This document shows, piece by piece, positions 12,615-17,918 of a stretch of DNA of 17,918 nucleotides. Each line of letters starts with the position of its first letter. The first letter of the stretch is position 1. Made by a program: the position numbers and the translations under genes. The stretch is from DASUMP01 sp036277635 (GTDB lineage Bacteria > Actinomycetota > Acidimicrobiia > IMCC26256 > PALSA-610), in the NCBI GenBank assembly GCA_036277635.1, contig DASUMP010000230.1, positions 1-17,918 on the forward strand. Direction: 5' to 3'. A model generated the notes under the pieces. That model had not been told where the DNA came from. It saw only the letters and a program-made list of their open reading frames with translations, and did no database searches.

Positions 12615-13865
12615 TTGCTCGAACGGGTCCCCCTCCTCGAGAAGCGGCTCGACGACTACGCCGGGGCGGTCGAACCGGGCACCATCGAGCGCATCCGCGA
12701 GCTCGCCGCGCCGCTCCGCGGCGCGCGGGTGCTCCACATCAACGCCACCGCGTACGGCGGCGGCGTCGCCGAGCTGCTCGCCACGCACGTGCCCCTGCTC
12801 CAGGACATCGGGCTCGAGCCCGAATGGCAGGTCATCCACGGCAGCGAGGAGTTCTTCGCCATCACCAAGTCGGTGCACAACGCGCTGCAAGGCGCCGACG
12901 TCGAGTGGACCCGCGCCAAGGAGCAGGCGTACCAGGCCCGGGTACTCGAGAACGCGTTGCTCGTCGAAGGCAACTGGGACTTCGTCGTCGTGCACGATCC
13001 TCAACCCGCCGCGCTGCGTCACTTCGCACGCGGGCGCGCGATCGATCGCCCCGACACGAAGTGGATCTGGCGCTGCCACATCGATCTCACCGACGCGAAC
13101 CCCACCGTCTGGGACTTCTACCGGCCCTTCGTCGAGCAGCACGACGCGTCGGTGTGGACGATGCGCGAGTTCGTGCCCGACTCGCTCGCGATGGATCGCG
13201 TCGTGATCGCCCCGCCGTGCATCGATCCGATCTCGGTCAAGAACCTCGACCTCCCCGACGCACTCGTGCGCGAGCTGTGTCGTAGCTACACCATCGACAC
13301 GCACCGCCCGATCATGTGCCAGGTGAGCCGGTTCGATCCGTGGAAGGACCCGATCGGCGTGATCGAGGCGTTCCGGATCGTGCAGCAGTCGGTCCCCGAC
13401 GCCCAGCTCGTGCTCGCGGGATCGATGGCGACCGACGACCCCGAAGGCTTCCACTACTGGGATCTCGCGCACGAGGCGCGGGCCGGCGACCGCAACATCT
13501 TCTTGCTGTCGAACATCCAGCAGGTCGGCTCGGTGGAGATCAACGCCTTCCAGCGCGCCGCCGACGTCGTGGTGCAGAAGTCGCTGCGCGAGGGGTTCGG
13601 GCTCACCGTCTCCGAAGGGCTCTGGAAGTCGCGTCCCGTCGTCGGCGGGCGCGCCGGCGGGATCACGCTGCAGGTCGACGACGGCGTGACCGGCTACCTC
13701 GTCGACGACGTGGAGAGCTGCGCGCAACGCTGCACCGAGCTGCTCGCCGCCCCCGACCGCGCCGACGAGATGGGCGCCGCCGGCCGCGAGCACGTCCGCA
13801 CCAACTTCCTCTCGACGCGTGAGCTCGAAGACTGGCTCCGCCTCTTCACCGACCTGCGAGGCTGA
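12615..13865 (+). CDS. treT: TreT-like trehalose glycosyltransferring synthase (GT4)
   Basis: A family 4 GT-B retaining glycosyltransferase of 416 residues, closest by eye to TreT and trehalose phosphorylase/synthase proteins, which reversibly join NDP-glucose and glucose to give trehalose. The N-terminal LHINATAYGGGVAELLATHVPLL (about 40-62) is the TreT signature. The C-terminal domain holds QVSRFDPWKDPIGVIEAF and the EX7E donor-site motif E326/E334 in EGFGLTVSEGLWKSRPVVGG. The TTG start is supported by AGGG at 12604-12607 seven bases upstream and by the protein starting right at the family's usual N-terminus; an ATG at 12608 is out of frame. It is followed after 4 nt by a GT20 gene, forming a trehalose operon. 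Confidence 0.87.
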   Translation: MLERVPLLEKRLDDYAGAVEPGTIERIRELAAPLRGARVLHINATAYGGGVAELLATHVPLLQDIGLEPEWQVIHGSEEFFAITKSVHNALQGADVEWTRAKEQAYQARVLENALLVEGNWDFVVVHDPQPAALRHFARGRAIDRPDTKWIWRCHIDLTDANPTVWDFYRPFVEQHDASVWTMREFVPDSLAMDRVVIAPPCIDPISVKNLDLPDALVRELCRSYTIDTHRPIMCQVSRFDPWKDPIGVIEAFRIVQQSVPDAQLVLAGSMATDDPEGFHYWDLAHEARAGDRNIFLLSNIQQVGSVEINAFQRAADVVVQKSLREGFGLTVSEGLWKSRPVVGGRAGGITLQVDDGVTGYLVDDVESCAQRCTELLAAPDRADEMGAAGREHVRTNFLSTRELEDWLRLFTDLRG

Positions 13866-13869
13866 GCGC

Positions 13870-15237
13870 GTGCTCGTCGTCTCGCACCGCGGCCCGGTGC
13901 GGTTCACCGCCCACGACGACGGCACGTTCAGCGCCCGCCAAGGCGCCGGCGGCGTCGCGAGCGCGCTCGGCCCACCGTTGCGCGACACCGACGACGACGT
14001 CGCGTGGATCGCGGCGGCGATGTCGCCCGACGATCGCGCCGCGGCGCGCGCCGGAGCCGTGCGCGTCGACGACCTCGACCTGCGCCTCCTCGACCTCGAC
14101 GAGACCGAACACCGCTTGCACTACGACGTCGTGTCGAACCAGGTCCTGTGGTTCCTCCACCACGGCCTGTTCGATCTCGTCCGCCGTCCCCGCTTCGACC
14201 GCCGGTTCCGGGAGGCGTGGGCCGCATACGAGTCGGTGAACCGCCGGTTCGCCGAAGCCGCCGCCGAGACCGCGTCGGAGGGTGCCGCGGTGCTGGTGCA
14301 GGACTACCAGCTCGCGCTCGTGCCCGCGTACCTGCGCTCGCTCCGCGCCGATCTCCGTATCGTGCACTTCACCCACACGCCGTTCTGCGGACCGAACAGC
14401 ATCCGCGTGCTGCCCGACCACGCGGCCGAGGCGCTGTGCGCCTCGCTGGCGGGATCCCCTGCCGGCTTCCACACCGATCGGTGGGCGCGCGCGTTCAGCG
14501 CGTCGGCTCGCGAGGTGCTCGGCACCGCGACCGCCGACCGCGCTTTCGCGGCCAGCCTCGGCCCCGATCCCGACGCGCTCGCCGCGGTCGCCGACTCCGA
14601 CGACGCGCGCCGCGCCGGCGCCGAGCTCGCCGAGCGCGTCGGCGACCGGCTCCTCGTCCTGCGCAGCGACCGCGTCGAGCCGTCGAAGAACATCGTGCGC
14701 GGCTTCCACGTGTTCGATCGTGTCCTCGAACAGCGTCCCGACCTACGCGGGGCCGTCGTGTTCGTCGCGCTGCTCAACGACTCGCGCGAGACGCTCCCCG
14801 AGTACCTCGCGTACGCGAACGAGGTGGAGCAGTCCGCGCAGCGCGTCAACGAGCGTTGGGGTTCCGCCGACTGGACCCCCGTCGTGCTCGATCGCCGCGA
14901 CGACTTCGCGCAGACGATCGCCGCGTTCCAGCGCTACGACGTGCTCTTCGTGAACCCGATCAAAGATGGGCTCAACCTCGTCGCGAAGGAAGGCCCGCTC
15001 GTGAATCGATCCGCCGGCGTGCTGTGCCTGTCACGCGAAGCCGGCGCATACGAAGAGCTGCACCCAGCGGTGGAGACGGTGCACCCGTTCGACATCGAGC
15101 AGGGCGCCGACGCGCTGGCTCGGGCGCTCACGATGACCCCCGAACAGCGAGCACCGCAGGCCGAGCGACTGCGCGCCCTGGCCGCCGCGCGCCGCCCGCG
15201 CGACTGGTTCGCCGATCTCGTCGCCCACGCCGGCTGA
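13870..15237 (+). CDS. otsA: GT20 trehalose-6-phosphate synthase-like glycosyltransferase
   Basis: A 455-residue GT20 enzyme, expected to make trehalose-6-phosphate from NDP-glucose and glucose-6-phosphate. It starts VLVVSHRGPVRF and has GAGGVASAL in the N-terminal substrate loop. The catalytic pair R268/K273 (RVEPSKN) and the donor-site D366 and E374 (KDGLNLVAKE) have the same spacing as R262/K267 and D361/E369 of E. coli OtsA. It is divergent elsewhere: the usual HDYHL is QDYQL and the HIPFP loop is THTPFC. The GTG at 13870 has GAGG at 13858-13861 with an 8-nt spacer and sits 4 nt after the TreT-like gene; an in-frame ATG at 13819 would lie inside that gene. A related GT20 activity, such as a glucosylglycerol-phosphate synthase, cannot be excluded. 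The next 49 bp, up to the convergent phosphatase stop, show only a 4-bp stem. Confidence 0.82.
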   Translation: MLVVSHRGPVRFTAHDDGTFSARQGAGGVASALGPPLRDTDDDVAWIAAAMSPDDRAAARAGAVRVDDLDLRLLDLDETEHRLHYDVVSNQVLWFLHHGLFDLVRRPRFDRRFREAWAAYESVNRRFAEAAAETASEGAAVLVQDYQLALVPAYLRSLRADLRIVHFTHTPFCGPNSIRVLPDHAAEALCASLAGSPAGFHTDRWARAFSASAREVLGTATADRAFAASLGPDPDALAAVADSDDARRAGAELAERVGDRLLVLRSDRVEPSKNIVRGFHVFDRVLEQRPDLRGAVVFVALLNDSRETLPEYLAYANEVEQSAQRVNERWGSADWTPVVLDRRDDFAQTIAAFQRYDVLFVNPIKDGLNLVAKEGPLVNRSAGVLCLSREAGAYEELHPAVETVHPFDIEQGADALARALTMTPEQRAPQAERLRALAAARRPRDWFADLVAHAG

Positions 15238-15286
15238 CGCACACCCGTTCATTGCAGCGTTTGCCCGCCTATGTGCGGAGATCGCT

Positions 15287-16069
15287 TCAATGGACGAGGG
15301 GGGCGAGCGCGTCGAGGAAGGCGAGGAGCGACTCGGGGCCGTCGACCACGACGTCGGCGCGCGTCACGACGGCGGCCGGGGCTTCCGATGACCGCACCGC
15401 GACGCGTACGGCGGTGGCGAGGCGGCCATCGCCGGTGAGCCGGTCGAGCGCGTCGAACGCCGGGAGGTCGCCCGCGTCGTCGCCCGCGAACATCGCCGTC
15501 GTGCAGTCGGCCACGAGACGCTCGACGGCCGTGCCCTTGTCGATCGGGACGGGCGGACGCAGCTCGACCGACATGCGGCCGCGCTGCGGTGCGTCGAGCC
15601 CGTGACGTTCGGCGAGATCGGCCGCGACCGCACGCACCTCGGCGGCGCGCTCGGGCGCGGTGCGCCAATGGAGGGTGACGCTCATCCCCTGCTTGCGCTC
15701 GACGAGGATCCCGGGAAGGCGGGCGTCGGCCTCGTCGGCAGCGCGCGCGACCGCGTCGCGGTGCACGTCGACGCGCGGGTCGACCACACGCGCGCCGTTG
15801 CGCTCCGTGACTGTGCCGTAGAGCCCGGCGAGCACGAGGTCGCGCACCGGGAGATGCGTCGCGAGGAACTCCGTGTCGCGGCCGCTCACCACACCGACGA
15901 CCGCGAAGCGATCGACGAGCCGCCCGAGCACCGCCGCCACGTCGGGGAGCGGGCGGGCGTCGTCGGGATGATCGACGATCGGAGCGAGGGAGCCGTCGAA
16001 GTCGACGAGCACCGCGGTGCGACCCGGATCCCGCGTGAGCACGGCGATCATTGCGTCGCGGTGATCCAC
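15287..16069 (-). CDS. otsB: Trehalose-6-phosphate phosphatase (HAD family)
   Basis: A 260-residue HAD phosphatase that would remove phosphate from trehalose-6-phosphate made by the GT20 enzyme encoded convergently next door. Motif I is LVDFDGSLAPI with nucleophile D23 and acid/base D25. VSGRDTEFL at about 61-69 is the family's SGR segment, HGLDAPQRGRMSVELRPP holds the substrate-side region, K178 follows, and GDDAGDLPAF (196-205) supplies the Mg2+ ligands. The GTG at 16069 was chosen because TAGCGT lies exactly 6 nt upstream, suggesting a leaderless mRNA; an ATG at 16051 is the alternative and neither has a good Shine-Dalgarno sequence. It is transcribed apart from the trehalose synthase genes and diverges from an M20 amidohydrolase gene. 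Confidence 0.88.
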   Translation of the reverse strand: MDHRDAMIAVLTRDPGRTAVLVDFDGSLAPIVDHPDDARPLPDVAAVLGRLVDRFAVVGVVSGRDTEFLATHLPVRDLVLAGLYGTVTERNGARVVDPRVDVHRDAVARAADEADARLPGILVERKQGMSVTLHWRTAPERAAEVRAVAADLAERHGLDAPQRGRMSVELRPPVPIDKGTAVERLVADCTTAMFAGDDAGDLPAFDALDRLTGDGRLATAVRVAVRSSEAPAAVVTRADVVVDGPESLLAFLDALAPLVH

Positions 16070-16074
16070 GATGC

Positions 16075-16081
16075 GACGCTA
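16075..16081. promoter_or_regulatory. Overlapping -10 hexamers for otsB and the M20 gene
   Basis: The 17-bp gap between the two start codons holds GACGCTA. On the minus strand it reads TAGCGT (16081-16076), 6 nt before the otsB GTG. On the plus strand it reads GACGCT (16075-16080), 6 nt before the M20 ATG. The first is a full TANNNT match; the second keeps A at position 2 and T at position 6. Both transcripts would be leaderless and start on opposite sides of one small AT-containing island. Confidence 0.45.
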
Positions 16082-16086
16082 CCCGG

Positions 16087-17231
<1,145 letters not shown>

Positions 17232-17235
<4 letters not shown>

Positions 17236-17783
17236 GCGGTCGCGCCCACCGCGACGACGCAGTCGACGTCGTCGCTCGACGGCGGCGCGGGCTCGGGGAA
17301 CGGCTCGCTCGTCGTGCCTTCACCCACCGCGATCGCGAGCGCCGTCGCTTCGCGTTCGAGTCCGGCCTTGCAGAACACGGTTCGGCCCGGCCGGTCGATC
17401 GCCCAGTCGCTGGCGTCGACCTGGTTGACGTAGCCGGCGGTGGCGAGCGCACCGCTCAGATCGCCCGCCGCCCCCGCCGGCGCGCCAGTGTTGAGCACGA
17501 CGATGCGGACCTGGTCGGGCGTGCGCGCGGGCGTCTCCGCCGCGGTGGTGGTCGTGGTGGAGCCGGCGCCGCCCTCCGTGGTGGTCGTGACGGCGGGGTC
17601 GTCGTCGGTGGCGCTGCTCACCGGACCCGTCGTGCCGTCGTCGACCACCTGCAACAGCACCACGCCGACGACGATCGCGATCGCGATGAGGCCGGCACCC
17701 TTCGCAGCGACGAACCCGGCGCTGCGCGCGAGGCCGCCACCGCCGTTCTCGCGCCCACCTTCGCGACCACCCTGCTGGCTCAT
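17232..17783 (-). CDS. Membrane-anchored LytR C-terminal (LytR_C) domain protein
   Basis: A 183-residue protein with a Gly/Arg-rich cytoplasmic N-terminus, one membrane helix (about 28-47), a Thr/Ala/Pro-rich extracellular linker with TTTT and TTTTT runs (about 55-90) and a C-terminal LytR_C domain (about 91-180) beginning VRIVVLNTGAPAGAAGDLS. The domain is common in actinobacterial cell-envelope proteins and occurs alone on such anchors; its role is unknown. Two cysteines, C138 and C175, could form a disulfide outside the cell. The ATG at 17783 is preferred to a longer frame because CAGAAT lies 6 nt upstream and the protein then starts just before the membrane anchor; no Shine-Dalgarno sequence is present. 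Its stop overlaps that of the convergent M20 gene. Confidence 0.85.
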
Positions 17784-17789
17784 GGCTGC

Positions 17790-17795
17790 ATTCTG
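17790..17795 (-). promoter_or_regulatory. -10-like hexamer of the LytR_C gene
   Basis: CAGAAT on the minus strand keeps the key A (second) and T (sixth) positions of the -10 consensus and ends exactly 6 nt before the ATG at 17783, consistent with a leaderless transcript. Confidence 0.4.
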
Positions 17796-17813
17796 TCGCG
17801 TCGGTGGGCGCGA

Positions 17814-17829
17814 CGGCCGGAACCGGCCG
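17814..17829. repeat. Short perfect inverted repeat, possible transcription stop
   Basis: CGGCCGG (17814-17820) and CCGGCCG (17823-17829) are separated by two bases. It lies between the LytR_C gene and the possible tail of the gene upstream of it on the same strand. There is no T-run, so it is at most a weak or Rho-assisted terminator. Confidence 0.3.
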
Positions 17830-17862
17830 CTGACCTGGGCTCCGGCCCCGAGAGTGCGGCGC

Positions 17863-17918
17863 TCAGGTGGAGGCGGGATCGGCGCGGGCTTCGTCGCGTA
17901 CACGCCGGCGCTCGTCGC
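17863..17918 (-). CDS. Possible C-terminal tail of an upstream gene, partial
   Basis: On the minus strand one frame entering from the right edge reads DERRRVRDEARADPAST and ends at TGA (17865-17863). The charged, Arg-rich composition ending in a short Pro/Ser/Thr tail looks like an actinobacterial C-terminus, but about 18 codons are too few to assign a family or even to be sure it is coding. The 79 bp between it and the LytR_C start hold the inverted repeat and the -10-like hexamer described separately. Confidence 0.3.
   Translation of the reverse strand, partial: DERRRVRDEARADPAST

Noticed and set aside
15238..15286. Possible terminator between the convergent GT20 and phosphatase genes
   Set aside because: Only a 4-bp stem (CCGC/GCGG) is visible with no T-run.
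17500..17640. Low-complexity GTGGTGGT-type repeats
   Set aside because: These are codons for the Thr-rich linker of the LytR_C protein, not a DNA repeat element or CRISPR.

Overview
The window is very GC-rich, gene-dense bacterial DNA with about seventeen protein genes on both strands, short gaps, many GTG/TTG starts and several overlapping genes. The gene content points to an actinobacterium: a DtxR/IdeR-type regulator, a CysO-like sulfur carrier, a glucosyl-3-phosphoglycerate synthase, a LytR C-terminal-domain protein with a Thr-rich linker, and many genes that seem to be read from leaderless mRNAs. The style suggests the Acidimicrobiia, but this is a judgement from proteins only. I see no mobile element, tRNA, rRNA, CRISPR array or phage gene. 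It looks like ordinary chromosome.

Positions 1-7905 hold a split iron-uptake regulon. A lipoprotein that binds ferric iron (2373-3425) and a double-domain permease (764-2392) form one minus-strand operon, which continues into a polytopic membrane protein cut by the window edge. The matching ATPase (6101-7186) lies 2.7 kb away, coupled to an FAD-dependent oxidoreductase. A DtxR-family repressor (7246-7905) diverges from the ATPase. Each divergent junction carries a 19-bp DtxR/IdeR-like operator (3431-3449 and 7192-7210), 5 bp before the first start codon of the transporter operon. Between these lie a family 2 glycosyltransferase and a DUF1003 membrane protein.

Positions 7942-9651 are the most interesting unit. 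On the minus strand a well-formed SAM-I (S-box) riboswitch (9531-9630) precedes a threonine-synthase-like PLP enzyme, which overlaps by one base a small ubiquitin-fold sulfur carrier ending in Gly-Gly. SAM control plus a thiocarboxylate-type carrier suggests that the pair makes a sulfur amino acid, most simply homocysteine from O-phosphohomoserine, rather than threonine.

Positions 9718-16069 hold a sulfotransferase-like gene and then sugar-osmolyte/glycolipid genes: glucosyl-3-phosphoglycerate synthase, a convergent overlapping glycerate kinase, a TreT-like trehalose synthase, a GT20 trehalose-6-phosphate-synthase-like enzyme, and a convergent trehalose-6-phosphate phosphatase. Positions 16087-17918 hold an M20 amidohydrolase, a LytR_C membrane protein and the possible tail of one more gene.

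Two patterns recur. Several genes without a Shine-Dalgarno sequence have a -10-like hexamer (A at its second and T at its sixth position) exactly 6-7 nt before the start codon, as expected for leaderless transcripts. At all four divergent junctions except the one at the riboswitch, the candidate -10 hexamers of the two strands overlap each other.
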